This document shows positions 17,376-26,337 of a stretch of DNA of 40,866 bases, piece by piece; within the stretch, counting starts at the first letter, position 1; every line of letters starts with the position of its first letter. The stretch is taken from positions 1 through 40,866 of the forward strand of contig JAGUUF010000274.1 of NCBI GenBank assembly GCA_020063545.1, written 5' to 3'. The stretch is from Cytophagales bacterium (GTDB lineage Bacteria > Bacteroidota > Bacteroidia > Cytophagales > Cyclobacteriaceae). A program made the position numbers and the translations under genes. Under the pieces are notes generated by a model, which was given only the letters and a program-made list of their open reading frames with translations, was not told the DNA's origin and searched no databases.

Positions 17376-17401
17376 AACCCCGGCCGGTGCCGGCCAGGGT
17401 T
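17376..17401 (-). terminator. Strong intrinsic terminator
   Basis: The stem AACCC plus GGCCGG pairs with CCGGCC plus GGGTT, with one C-A mismatch and a very short loop. On the minus strand it is followed by TTTTATTTTTTA. It ends the long minus-strand operon after the small secreted protein gene at 17422-17844. Confidence 0.85.
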
Positions 17402-17421
17402 TGTAGCGAAGCAATTCTGTT

Positions 17422-17844
17422 TTACCGCTTAAATCCAAGCGCACTTCCACCGCAATAGGATGTGGATCCGTCAAACGTGTATTGGATGTAGTAAATACCT
17501 GTGGCATTACAGGGGTAGGCAATGGCCGCAATGTACTGCCCGTTAATTTTGCTGGTGGCCACTTTGTTTCGGTTGGAGTCGTACAGCGTTACCACTATTC
17601 CATCGGTGGGCTGGGCCGGAGCACAGATGTTAATCATGTACTGTGTTCCTTTGGTAAACACATAGGAGTACTCCACTTTATCTTTTGATCCCCCGGTGCC
17701 ATCTATTTTATAGCTTTTTAAGAAGTTGAATCCGGATGCCAGCTTGGGTATGCACTGATTTGAAAGGTTTTCGGAATTGCACTGCCCGTTAGCATCGGCC
17801 GAGACTATAAAAAGCGACAAGGCAAGAATGATTACATGTTTCAT
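17422..17844 (-). CDS. Small secreted cysteine-containing protein, unknown
   Basis: A 140-residue protein with a signal peptide (MKHVIILALSLFIVSADANG, cleavage just before or near QC). The mature part has five Cys, at QCNSE, NQCIP, NICAP, YPCNA and SYCGG, and a beta-rich pattern: KVEYSYVFTKGTQYMINIC, GIVVTLYDSNRNKVA, YIAAIAYPCNATGIYYIQYT. That strand order resembles the pre-peptidase C-terminal (PPC) jelly-roll type of domain, but I cannot make a firm family call. It is the last gene before a strong terminator and 15 bases after a lipoprotein gene, so it is part of that transcript and sits in the envelope or outside the cell. Confidence 0.7.
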   Translation of the reverse strand: MKHVIILALSLFIVSADANGQCNSENLSNQCIPKLASGFNFLKSYKIDGTGGSKDKVEYSYVFTKGTQYMINICAPAQPTDGIVVTLYDSNRNKVATSKINGQYIAAIAYPCNATGIYYIQYTFDGSTSYCGGSALGFKR

Positions 17845-17859
17845 AGGTTGTCGGTTATC

Positions 17860-18759
17860 TTAGCTAATAATCTTATTTCGGATGGTTCCTGTTATTGTTC
17901 GGATGTTGGTAATATCATCGGGTGTAATGTCGATGGTGGTGGTACTGTTATCTTTTATAACCATTACTCCGTTCACCACTTCGAAGGTTGATTCTTTGTA
18001 GGTGTAGGTGATGTTCACCTTATCAAATACTTTTTTCAATTCCTCCATATCGGTAAGTAATGCAGCCATGTTCTGATCAACATCTTTATAGAAACTCAGC
18101 AACAACAGAATATTTTCGAGAATTACTTTCTGCTCTCCGATTTTCTCCTGCAATTCCTTGTTGTTCGGGTCCATAGCCGCCACGTTACAGGTAATGTGCA
18201 TGGCTTCAAGCCAGCCGCCCGTAAGCAGCAGCACGCTCAGGTTTGCCCGGCCCTGGGTTTGCAGGTAATGGTTAATGTTGTTGAAATTCTGGGTAGTTAT
18301 TAACAAAAGTGAGTCCAGATTTTTGCTGTTTGTGGCCAAACGACCAATGGTTTCAATGTCGAAAAACTGGCCAATATTCAGTCCATCGGCAAGGCTTTTA
18401 ATGGCCGACATGTATTTTACACCGTCCTGGTTTTGCTCGTAGATGTTGGTATATCCCAAATCGGTACCGTAAATTCCAAGATTCAGAGCCTTTTTGTAGT
18501 TGCTATTATACTTAGGCAGGTTATCAGCCGAGTTCAGGTAGTTGAGGTTGTACTTTTTCCCTGATTCCTTAAGGAGAACGGAAATTTCCAGCGGACTGGG
18601 TATTTGCTGAAGGATGTCTCCGATAACCGCTTCCGAAATAGAAGGGCCGGTTATTTTGGTTGAATCGAGGCTTTCCATGAAGGCTTGCTCATCAGACTTT
18701 TTGCCGGAGCCGCAGGCCGTGAGGATGGCTACGATTAGGGTGTACTTGAGTAGTTTCAT
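17860..18759 (-). CDS. Lipoprotein of unknown function
   Basis: A 299-residue lipoprotein: MKLLKYTLIVAILTACGSGK carries the lipobox LTAC with Cys16 as the lipidation site. The rest is mainly helical (ISEAVIGDILQQIPSPLEIS, then NLNYLNSADNLPKYNSNYKK, and a long helical region to about residue 235) and ends in a short beta segment. The segment IPSPLEISVLLKES near residue 55 recurs, as far as I remember, in unnamed Bacteroidota lipoproteins, but I cannot name a family. It follows the ABC transporter gene on the same strand, after 66 bases. A periplasmic partner of the transporter is possible but only inferred. Confidence 0.75.
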   Translation of the reverse strand: MKLLKYTLIVAILTACGSGKKSDEQAFMESLDSTKITGPSISEAVIGDILQQIPSPLEISVLLKESGKKYNLNYLNSADNLPKYNSNYKKALNLGIYGTDLGYTNIYEQNQDGVKYMSAIKSLADGLNIGQFFDIETIGRLATNSKNLDSLLLITTQNFNNINHYLQTQGRANLSVLLLTGGWLEAMHITCNVAAMDPNNKELQEKIGEQKVILENILLLLSFYKDVDQNMAALLTDMEELKKVFDKVNITYTYKESTFEVVNGVMVIKDNSTTTIDITPDDITNIRTITGTIRNKIIS

Positions 18760-18825
18760 ATGCCTAAAATTAAGCGGTTACAAAGTTAAAAATTCAGCAT
18801 TCCTGACCAAAACGGTACAAGCCTG

Positions 18826-21800
18826 CTATTTTTTCTTCGGCAGGTTTACCTTGCCGAACATATCCACAAACTTCCTTAGTAATTCAAAATATAAGGTTAC
18901 ATAAAAGATCAGCGCCATGAACCACACAACAAACAGGTTAAAGGCAAAGGTGCTGAACTCAACTCCAAGGAAATATTTTTTTGGTGCAAAGAAGTGTGTA
19001 CGGTAATTCAATAGCCCTGCCTGCTTCGGATCAAGGAATATCGTGTTTATTTCCTGGATAAGCTGGCCGTTGTATTCCAGGATTCTGTTTTTTGTTGAAA
19101 CGTTTTTTACCAGGTCGGCCAGGCTTTCGTTGTAGTACCGGTTTTTATAGTCGTTAAGGTTGTACGTACTGCCGGGTTCATTTTCTTTTGTGAAAATGAT
19201 TTGCTCGCGGTAAGCAACAGCCTTGTTGTAAGCCTCCTGGTAAAACCTGCGGTAAGCCAGCAGAAATTCTTCCAGGGTTTTACTGAACGAAGGCGTAAAC
19301 ATTTCGGGCGACCAGGGCTTGCTGAGATCAACCTGCTCAAGGCCGCGTTTAAAATAGTCATCCTTCAGGGTATTGCGGATGATTTCCAGATCGTTTCGAA
19401 TTTGTTTTCGTACCGAATCATCGGCAGACTGAATATTGTCTGCGATGAATTTGCGTTTTTTCTCCAGTTCATCGGCAAGGAATGAAGCCCTGAAGTCGGC
19501 CTGGGATTCAATTTTTTCGTAACTGTAATACGGTTTTTCGTACGAGTTGTTGATGAAGTTGTAAACCGCAAGCGCCTCATAGGCCCAGCGCGAAGCCATA
19601 AAATCGGCCACTAAGGGTACTTTGCCCTTGGTGCTGATGATGTTGTTGAGTTTATCAAACCGGAACAACAATCCGCTCAGAATCATTTGCGGAATAAGCA
19701 GCAAGGGTATCATAACGTATACCGTAACTGCCGAATTGAAAGCTGAGGAGATATTCAAGCCAAGTACATTGGCCATACACGAAACCGAAAACAGGACTAC
19801 CCAAAAGGGGAGAATCATCCGCCACTCTACTTCCAGAATAAGGTGGCCAATCAGCACAAAGGTTAGGGTTTGAATGGCCGAAAGCGTAAAGAGTATGGTG
19901 ATTTTTGACACCAGGTAACTGTTCCAACTCAGGTTGAGGAATGATTCGCGTTTCAGGATTTTCCGGTCGCGTATGATTTCTTCGGCACTCACCGTTAACC
20001 CCATAAACAGGGCCACCACAATACTCATTAATATAAAGGCCGGGAAGTTGTCGTTAAAGCGGAAAAGATATTCTTTACCGCCCGGTGCACTTTTGTATTT
20101 AATGATGAAGGCCAGGATCAGCGCCAAGAGGGGTGCCTCCAGCATGTTGATGAGCAGGTATTGCTTGTTGCTTAGTTTGGAGAGGGTATCGCGGGTAATG
20201 AAGATAAGCGCCTGCCTTATTTTGTTTGGAAGGTTAAGCGAGTGCGGGGGTTCCTCCTTTACATCTTCCACTTTACTCAGCCTGAACCGTTCCTTGTACC
20301 ACTCGTGCCATTGAACAGGCGTAATTTTTCGTTTGTTGGTGGGCTGGCCGTATTCATCCACCACTTTGGCTTCGATGATGTTGAAAATCTGTTCGGGGTT
20401 AACATTACCGCAGGTTTCGCACTGGCCGCGGTTACTGTCAACCTGAAGCGTTGATTTTTTGAAGTAGGTAACCGCTTCAACAGGTGGCCCGTAGTATGCG
20501 GGATAGCCGCCCGTATCCATAATAATCATCTTGTCGAACATTTTATAGATGTCCGATGAGGGTTGGTGGATGACTACGAAAATGAGTTTGCCTTTTAAGG
20601 AGAGTTCTTTCAGAAGGTCAATTACATTTTCTGAGTCGCGCGAAGAAAGGCCTGATGTCGGTTCATCGAGGAAGAGAATGGCCGGCTCGCGAATCAGTTC
20701 CAGCGCAATATTAAGGCGCTTGCGCTGGCCACCGCTGATGGTTTTTTCGAGTGGGTTGCCGACTTTCAAATCCTTACGCTGGTCAAGCCCCAGGTTTTCG
20801 AGTACCTCCATTACACGTTTGTGAATTTCTTCTTCCGTGAAATGGGCAAAGCAAAGTTTGGCGTTATAGTACAGGTTTTGGTAAACCGTTAGTTCTTCAA
20901 TCAGAAGGTCATCCTGCGAAACGTAACCGATTACCCCGTGAATTTTTTCTTTCTCTTCAAAAATATCGAACCCGTTGATGAGAATTTTACCAACGGAAGG
21001 TTTAGCCAGTCCGGCCATTACGTTAAGCAATGTGGTTTTTCCGGCACCACTTGCGCCCATAATGCCAATCAGGCGGCCCGGGCCTTCCGAAACCTTTACA
21101 TCGCGCAAGCCAACCGTACCGTTAGGAAAGCGGAACTCATCAATAACGGCATTGAATGATAGTTTGGTTGTTTTAATTTCTTCATTAAAGTCAGCAATAA
21201 TGTCGCTGTAGTACAGCGCATCACCGGCCTGTGTTTTTATGGTGCTGCCGTGCGAAAACAGGTAAACCCGGTTGGGCTGCATTATGAAGCCGTTCATCAG
21301 GGTTGACTCCTCGCCCGCGTATTTTACAAAGTACATGTCAACACTGCGCACGCGCATGCACACCAGGTCACCGGTAAGGTGAATGTGTACGTGTTTATGG
21401 AGTTTTTCCGGTGATGCCTTTTCCTCGCTGTTGCCAATCAGAATGTCAGGGTAGTTCAACGAACGGGGTTCCGTTGCGGTAATAAAATCCTCAATCAGCC
21501 GGTATTCATCGGGTTCGATATTGAATACGGTGGAAACGGTATTGATAATTTCCATCCGCTGTGCCGAAAAATTCTTGTCGGTTGCAACCAGTTCGAGCAG
21601 TTTAATCAGTACAACAACCTTTTGCTTTTGGGTAAGTGTTTTATTGATTTTTTTGCAGATACCCAGAACGCGTACCGATTCTTTAACACTGGTAAGTTTG
21701 GCTCCGCCTTCGGTAGCTTTACCATACCCGGATTGTTCATCGTACTGTGCCAGGTATTCTTTGAGTGTGTCCTGGTCCAGTTCGGTTTGAAAAAAAGTAA

Positions 21801-21894
21801 TGACATACTGGCGCTCATTGGCGCTCACTCCGCCATCCTGTTTGGTGATGATGGCAAAAAGCTGGGTTAGCGCTTTGAGAATTTCTTCACTCAT
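18826..21894 (-). CDS. ABCG-like half transporter with N-terminal TerB-like region
   Basis: A 1022-residue protein. Residues 1-140 are helical with GGVSANERQYVITFFQ and AQRMEIINTVSTVF, like a TerB-type domain. Residues 160-240 form a beta-rich piece resembling an FHA-like or sensory insert. The nucleotide-binding domain follows: Walker A GASGAGKTT (from 280), signature ISGGQRKR (386-393), Walker B ILFLDEPTSG (406-415) and His443. A CETCG pair near residue 505 precedes an ABC-2 membrane domain (about 560-760). An unusually long soluble, charged stretch (about 775-960) comes before the last membrane helix. Eukaryotic-type ABCG export is the nearest analogue; substrate unknown. It lies 35 bases after the siaC-like gene. 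Confidence 0.85.
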   Translation of the reverse strand: MSEEILKALTQLFAIITKQDGGVSANERQYVITFFQTELDQDTLKEYLAQYDEQSGYGKATEGGAKLTSVKESVRVLGICKKINKTLTQKQKVVVLIKLLELVATDKNFSAQRMEIINTVSTVFNIEPDEYRLIEDFITATEPRSLNYPDILIGNSEEKASPEKLHKHVHIHLTGDLVCMRVRSVDMYFVKYAGEESTLMNGFIMQPNRVYLFSHGSTIKTQAGDALYYSDIIADFNEEIKTTKLSFNAVIDEFRFPNGTVGLRDVKVSEGPGRLIGIMGASGAGKTTLLNVMAGLAKPSVGKILINGFDIFEEKEKIHGVIGYVSQDDLLIEELTVYQNLYYNAKLCFAHFTEEEIHKRVMEVLENLGLDQRKDLKVGNPLEKTISGGQRKRLNIALELIREPAILFLDEPTSGLSSRDSENVIDLLKELSLKGKLIFVVIHQPSSDIYKMFDKMIIMDTGGYPAYYGPPVEAVTYFKKSTLQVDSNRGQCETCGNVNPEQIFNIIEAKVVDEYGQPTNKRKITPVQWHEWYKERFRLSKVEDVKEEPPHSLNLPNKIRQALIFITRDTLSKLSNKQYLLINMLEAPLLALILAFIIKYKSAPGGKEYLFRFNDNFPAFILMSIVVALFMGLTVSAEEIIRDRKILKRESFLNLSWNSYLVSKITILFTLSAIQTLTFVLIGHLILEVEWRMILPFWVVLFSVSCMANVLGLNISSAFNSAVTVYVMIPLLLIPQMILSGLLFRFDKLNNIISTKGKVPLVADFMASRWAYEALAVYNFINNSYEKPYYSYEKIESQADFRASFLADELEKKRKFIADNIQSADDSVRKQIRNDLEIIRNTLKDDYFKRGLEQVDLSKPWSPEMFTPSFSKTLEEFLLAYRRFYQEAYNKAVAYREQIIFTKENEPGSTYNLNDYKNRYYNESLADLVKNVSTKNRILEYNGQLIQEINTIFLDPKQAGLLNYRTHFFAPKKYFLGVEFSTFAFNLFVVWFMALIFYVTLYFELLRKFVDMFGKVNLPKKK

Positions 21895-21929
21895 TCATTA
21901 TCGGGTTGGTAGCTGGTAGCGGCCCCGGG

Positions 21930-22292
21930 TTAATAGGTTTTGAACTCAAACGGTATTTCAACCAGTTCAGAAAATTCCTGCCCGGCTTCCTCCATATCTT
22001 CATCGTCTTCGTGGTAGTACCATAATATTTTCATGCCTTTAATGTCTTCCAGGGCAGAGAGTACATCCAGGATGAGTTTGGAAGATGCTGTGTTGAAATA
22101 CTCCAGTTTGAAAACAAAATCGGTTGTCGGGTTAGGCTCCGCACCGTACTTTCCAATCCACTCCAGTACCGGACGATAGAATTCGGCCGAGTCTTCAGGC
22201 AGGGAGCGGCCTGATATTTCAAAGATTCCGTTCTTTTTATCGAGGATGATTTTCGGGGTGTCTTCGGTTCCTTCAAGATTTAATATTTCCAT
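21930..22292 (-). CDS. SiaC-family phosphoprotein (DUF1987)
   Basis: A 120-residue single-domain protein of the DUF1987 / SiaC family. In Pseudomonas aeruginosa SiaC is phosphorylated by SiaB, dephosphorylated by SiaA, and its unphosphorylated form activates a diguanylate cyclase. Here the segment LEYFNTASSKLILDVL places a Thr at residue 68, the same number as the phosphosite I recall for SiaC. The N-terminal TPKIILDKKNGIFEISGRSLPED and C-terminal acidic YYHEDDEDMEEAGQ match the family. It is directly next to the kinase gene (26 bases), confirming the partner set. No GGDEF gene is visible in this window, so its output partner must differ or lie elsewhere. Confidence 0.9.
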   Translation of the reverse strand: MEILNLEGTEDTPKIILDKKNGIFEISGRSLPEDSAEFYRPVLEWIGKYGAEPNPTTDFVFKLEYFNTASSKLILDVLSALEDIKGMKILWYYHEDDEDMEEAGQEFSELVEIPFEFKTY

Positions 22293-22318
22293 GGTGATAA
22301 GGTTAAAACGTTCAACAA

Positions 22319-22873
22319 TTAATTTTCGCCAGCCTCGCGCGGCACATTTACTTTGAGGCAGAAAAAGCAGTATTCGGCATTCATTTCAGGAAATGAAAAC
22401 TCAAGTTTTGCACCCGACTTACGGGCCATATCAACGAAGCCTAGCCCGGCACCGCCTTTTTCGGATATGGTGGTGTTTTTGATTATCTCTTTGTACAGGT
22501 CTTTGAGGCCTTCCTTGTCCAGGCTGTTGATTTTATCGAGGGCTGCTTTCAGCTTATCCACATTTACCTTGCGGATGGGATTACCGCTCATGATGGAATA
22601 GCGGTTAGTTTCTTTGCCGATAAGGAAGATAGCCGCATGGCTTCGGGTTTGGCCGTCAACCAGTTCATCGCTGTGTTTTACAATGTTCTGTAATGACTCA
22701 ACCATTACGTTGAATACCTTTCGTTTTATGCTTGATTCTTCTCCGGAGGAATCAAGGTTGCGCTCGGCCATGGCCAGTATGGATTTGGTGGTTTCCTGGG
22801 TGAAATCGCCCTGGTACACCAGAATCAGTTTCTGCGACATCATGGTGCGGTGCAGATCGTAGATGAAATTCAT
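22319..22873 (-). CDS. SiaB-family protein kinase
   Basis: A 184-residue cytoplasmic kinase of the SiaB family (DUF6272), which has a GHKL-type ATP-binding fold and phosphorylates SiaC. An N-box is seen as VFNVMVESLQNIVKHS (Glu59 and Asn63), and a G-box as EKGGAGLGFVDMARKSG (140-145 for GGAGLG). The YQGDFTQETTKSILAMAE start is typical of the family. It has no receiver or sensor domain, so control must come through the phosphatase or the substrate. It sits between the PP2C phosphatase and the SiaC-like gene on the same strand. Confidence 0.88.
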   Translation of the reverse strand: MNFIYDLHRTMMSQKLILVYQGDFTQETTKSILAMAERNLDSSGEESSIKRKVFNVMVESLQNIVKHSDELVDGQTRSHAAIFLIGKETNRYSIMSGNPIRKVNVDKLKAALDKINSLDKEGLKDLYKEIIKNTTISEKGGAGLGFVDMARKSGAKLEFSFPEMNAEYCFFCLKVNVPREAGEN

Positions 22874-22962
22874 TTCAGTTGCTTATTTGAGGTTTCGAAT
22901 TTATTAAGTTTTGCATCAATATCGGCTATGTTATTTTCTCAAAATCAAGGTTTTTCATACAT

Positions 22963-25900
22963 CTAAAATTTTATCCCTATTAACAGTACGTCATCGGTTT
23001 GCCGGGTATCGCCCCGCCAGGCTTCCCACTCGGTGTCAAAAATAACGGAGGCCTCGCGCATGGAAAGGGTATGCACCCGTTCGATGATTTCGCGGGTTTT
23101 CTTAGGGCCAAACTTGCGCCCCTCCGGCCCGCCAAACTGGTCGGGGAAGCCATCGGAACTGAAATAAACCGAGTCGCCTTTATCCAGTTTAATTTTTGTG
23201 TTGGTAAAGTTGGTCTGGTTCTTAAAAATCCCTCCGCCTATCGGGAATTTGTTACCCTTCACTTCATCCATTACACCGCCTTTCATAATGTAGAGCGGGC
23301 GATGTGCCCCGGCATACTCCACTTCGCGGGTGTTCATGTTTATTTTACACAGGGCGATGTCCATTCCATCCTTGGTAGAGGCGTCTTCATCCTGCCGAAG
23401 GGTTTTGGTAACGCCTTCGTCAAGCAAATCCAGGATAACACCCGGGTCGGTAACCTTGCGGCTGCGCACAATATCGTTCAGCAGGAAGTACCCAATAAGG
23501 GAGAGCAGGGCCCCCGGCACACCATGCCCGGTACAATCAACCGCAGCAATATAAATATCGTCTTTCACCTGCATAAACCACGGAAAATCTCCGCTTACCA
23601 CATCGCGCGGCTTATATAATATAAAGGAGTCGGGCAGGGCGCGGTTTATTACCCGCGTGTTGGGTAAAATGGCCGTTTGTATGCGCTTGGCGTAATTAAT
23701 ACTTTCTGTGATCTTTTTATTCTTGGCCTGGATTTCGAGTTCGATCATTTTCCGCTCGGTAATATCGTGCGATACCACCAGCACGGATTCGACCTTATTG
23801 GTTTCGTCAAACTCCGGAATGGCGTTTACCTGCATTACCCGCTTGCCCATTTCGCTGGGGAAATCCATTTCGGTGGCAACGGTGTTTTCGGTAGCATTTA
23901 CCTGTTCAACAATGCGGAGCCACGTTTCCAACACCGATTTGTCGAGGTCAACTTCCTGCACGTTGCGGTTCAGGAACTGGCTGGGACTTTTGCCGGTATA
24001 GGATTCGATAACGGGGTTGATGTAGGAGATGGCTTCCTGCTCAAGTCGTGTAATCAGGTCGGGCGAGTTTTCGGAGAGTGCCTGCATTTTGCTCCGCATG
24101 CGTTGCTCCTGTTCGGCCCTTCTGCGTTCGGTGATGTCGCGCGAGTTGAGGATATACCCGTGAATAGCCGGGTTGGACATGCAGTTGGTACCGGTGGCTT
24201 CAATCCAGATGTAATTGCCGTCTTTGGTCTTGTACTCAAATTGCACGGTTACTTGTTCATCGGGGCTCTCTTTCATTTTCCGGAACAGGCCGTCAAAAAT
24301 TTCGCGGTGCTCGGCATGCACGTTGTTCATGTCGCTGCGGCCAATCAGTTCTTTCTGGCCATAGCCGAGAATGGTTTCAACCGAAGGAGAAATGTAGCGG
24401 ATGGTTTCGTCCTCTTCGTAAATGGTAATCACTTCCGAAGCATTTTCAAGCAGCAGCTGCATGCGCTTCTGCGTGCGGTTCACTTCTTCAACCTGGTGTT
24501 CGAGCTCGCGGTTGGTACGTTCCAGTTCTTCCTGGGTGGCCTGCATCTCTTCGGCATTTTGCCTGAGTACTTCCTGCTTCTCTTTCAGTTCATTACTCAT
24601 CGCCTGCGATTCTTCCAGCAGCCTGCGGGTGCGTTCGTTAACACGGATGTTGAAAATGGTGCGAGCCAGGATGAGGCTGAGTTCTTCAACAAATTTTACC
24701 TGCGATGGATTGAACCGTTTGAGCCCGGCAAACTCCAGTACGCCATACACTTCTTCGTTGGTAATGAGCGGCACGATAAGAATGCATTTTGGTCGTTGTT
24801 CGCCAAGAATGCCCGAAGTGATGGTTAAGTAATCATCCGGGATTTCGGTGCGCAGTACGGTATCCTTTTCTATGGCCGCCTGGCCTACCAGTCCTTCGGC
24901 AAACCGGAAACGGGTTTGAAGGTATTTTTTGCGGCCGTAGGCATAGCTGGCACGCATTTCAATAACCGGTTCGCTGCCGGTTTCGTCATTCACGGCATAA
25001 AATGCTCCCTGGATGGCGCCAATCTTTTCGAGGATAAACCGGATTACATCATCGCCCAGCGTATCGAGCGAATCGTGCAGCCTGAGTATTTCGCTGATCT
25101 CGGCAACACCGCGCACAATCCAGTTGCGTTCGTTATCGCGTTTTTCATTTTCAATAAGGTTGTTGCGCATGGTAAGCAGCGAAGATCCGAGCAAGTCGTT
25201 TTCGCTTTCGGGAACGAACTGCGTATCAAATTTTCCTTCACCTATGCGCTGCGTGAATTCGGCTTTTCGCTTTAGCGAGCTTACCAGGTTGTTCACTTTT
25301 TCGGTCATCTGCCCGAATTCATCGCGGGCGGTAATGTCAATATTCTCCGGCAGCACGCCTTCGGAAACCATGCCCAGAATGTTGCGCATGGTGTTAAGGG
25401 GCCGCGTGAGCGATCGGGCAAACATCATGGAGAGCAGGGTGGTAAGCAACACAATGCAGATGCCGGCCAACACGTAAATCCTGATTAACCCTGTTGCATC
25501 GCCATCCGCTTCGGCACCATCCATTTTTGCGATTACTCCCCAGCCGGGTAACGCAAGGGCTTTGCCGGTGTAGTACACGGATGCTCCACGATAATCCGAG
25601 CCGGAAACCATGCCGGTGGTGCCGGTCAGTACACGGTTAATGCCCTGAACAAACGGATCGTCAGGATTGTAAATTTTTATTGCCGCGTTGGGCTCGAAAC
25701 GAAGCGGGCTGGCCAGTAAAATCTTTTTATTGGTATTGTCCTGTTTTACCAGGATGATCTCACCGGTCTTTCCGAAGCCCCGGGTTTCGGACAGGGTTTT
25801 AAAAAATTCGGCCAGGTTAATGCGTGCTATAAGAAACTGGTTGCCGCTGGACGTGGTAATGGGTGCAAAACCGAACAGGTAATAGGTGTTTTTATCCTTA

Positions 25901-26313
25901 AATACCGAACTGAAGTGAACGCCTTTTTGTGCGTTTGAAAAACTGGAACCATCGGGGTCGGTAAACGTTTTGCCGGGCTCATAATTTCCATCGGTTGAAT
26001 AGAGAACAGCACCAGCTTGTGAAATAACATAGAACTCTTCAAACCCAAACCGGCTGCCAGCTTCCAGCGAATCCAACGATTCCCAAACTCGCGATTGTTG
26101 AAGTGTTTTTAATTCACTTTCCTTCCCGGCAAAAAATATGTTTACAAGTTCGGCCCGACTATCGGCTATTGCCGAAAGGCTGTACATCCACTTGTCGCGG
26201 TTGGCTTTTTGGTTAAACTCAAATGTGAAAAAACCGATGGCGCTTACTGCCGCCACGGCAATGGCCATTACCAGGATGGTGATTTTTGTGCTAACCTTTA
26301 TTCCTTTCAACAT
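22963..26313 (-). CDS. Cache-HAMP-GAF-PAS-PAS-PP2C sensor phosphatase (SiaA-like)
   Basis: A 1116-residue membrane receptor. In order: TM1 (about 10-32), an extracytoplasmic Cache-like sensor (35-270, with FYVISQAGAVLYSTDGNYEP), TM2 (278-300), HAMP (300-352), GAF (405-555), a coiled coil (555-615), PAS1 (616-735), PAS2 (740-855) and a SpoIIE-type PP2C phosphatase (885-1116). Metal-binding acidic residues are visible: Asp909 in VVSGDF, Asp926 in VDCTGHGVPGA, the KDGMDIALC segment and the final QTDDVLLIGIKF. The usual GDFYW reads GDFPWF here. Fused sensing and PP2C domains next to SiaB and SiaC genes make it the likely SiaC phosphatase. The signal is unknown. Confidence 0.93.
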   Translation of the reverse strand: MLKGIKVSTKITILVMAIAVAAVSAIGFFTFEFNQKANRDKWMYSLSAIADSRAELVNIFFAGKESELKTLQQSRVWESLDSLEAGSRFGFEEFYVISQAGAVLYSTDGNYEPGKTFTDPDGSSFSNAQKGVHFSSVFKDKNTYYLFGFAPITTSSGNQFLIARINLAEFFKTLSETRGFGKTGEIILVKQDNTNKKILLASPLRFEPNAAIKIYNPDDPFVQGINRVLTGTTGMVSGSDYRGASVYYTGKALALPGWGVIAKMDGAEADGDATGLIRIYVLAGICIVLLTTLLSMMFARSLTRPLNTMRNILGMVSEGVLPENIDITARDEFGQMTEKVNNLVSSLKRKAEFTQRIGEGKFDTQFVPESENDLLGSSLLTMRNNLIENEKRDNERNWIVRGVAEISEILRLHDSLDTLGDDVIRFILEKIGAIQGAFYAVNDETGSEPVIEMRASYAYGRKKYLQTRFRFAEGLVGQAAIEKDTVLRTEIPDDYLTITSGILGEQRPKCILIVPLITNEEVYGVLEFAGLKRFNPSQVKFVEELSLILARTIFNIRVNERTRRLLEESQAMSNELKEKQEVLRQNAEEMQATQEELERTNRELEHQVEEVNRTQKRMQLLLENASEVITIYEEDETIRYISPSVETILGYGQKELIGRSDMNNVHAEHREIFDGLFRKMKESPDEQVTVQFEYKTKDGNYIWIEATGTNCMSNPAIHGYILNSRDITERRRAEQEQRMRSKMQALSENSPDLITRLEQEAISYINPVIESYTGKSPSQFLNRNVQEVDLDKSVLETWLRIVEQVNATENTVATEMDFPSEMGKRVMQVNAIPEFDETNKVESVLVVSHDITERKMIELEIQAKNKKITESINYAKRIQTAILPNTRVINRALPDSFILYKPRDVVSGDFPWFMQVKDDIYIAAVDCTGHGVPGALLSLIGYFLLNDIVRSRKVTDPGVILDLLDEGVTKTLRQDEDASTKDGMDIALCKINMNTREVEYAGAHRPLYIMKGGVMDEVKGNKFPIGGGIFKNQTNFTNTKIKLDKGDSVYFSSDGFPDQFGGPEGRKFGPKKTREIIERVHTLSMREASVIFDTEWEAWRGDTRQTDDVLLIGIKF

Positions 26314-26337
26314 ACTTCTTTTACTTCGTCTCCTGTT

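Noticed and set aside
23677-24828. Long plus-strand ORF of 383 codons
   Set aside because: It runs antisense through the PAS, GAF and coiled-coil parts of the PP2C sensor gene, whose frame carries recognisable domains; the antisense peptide shows none.
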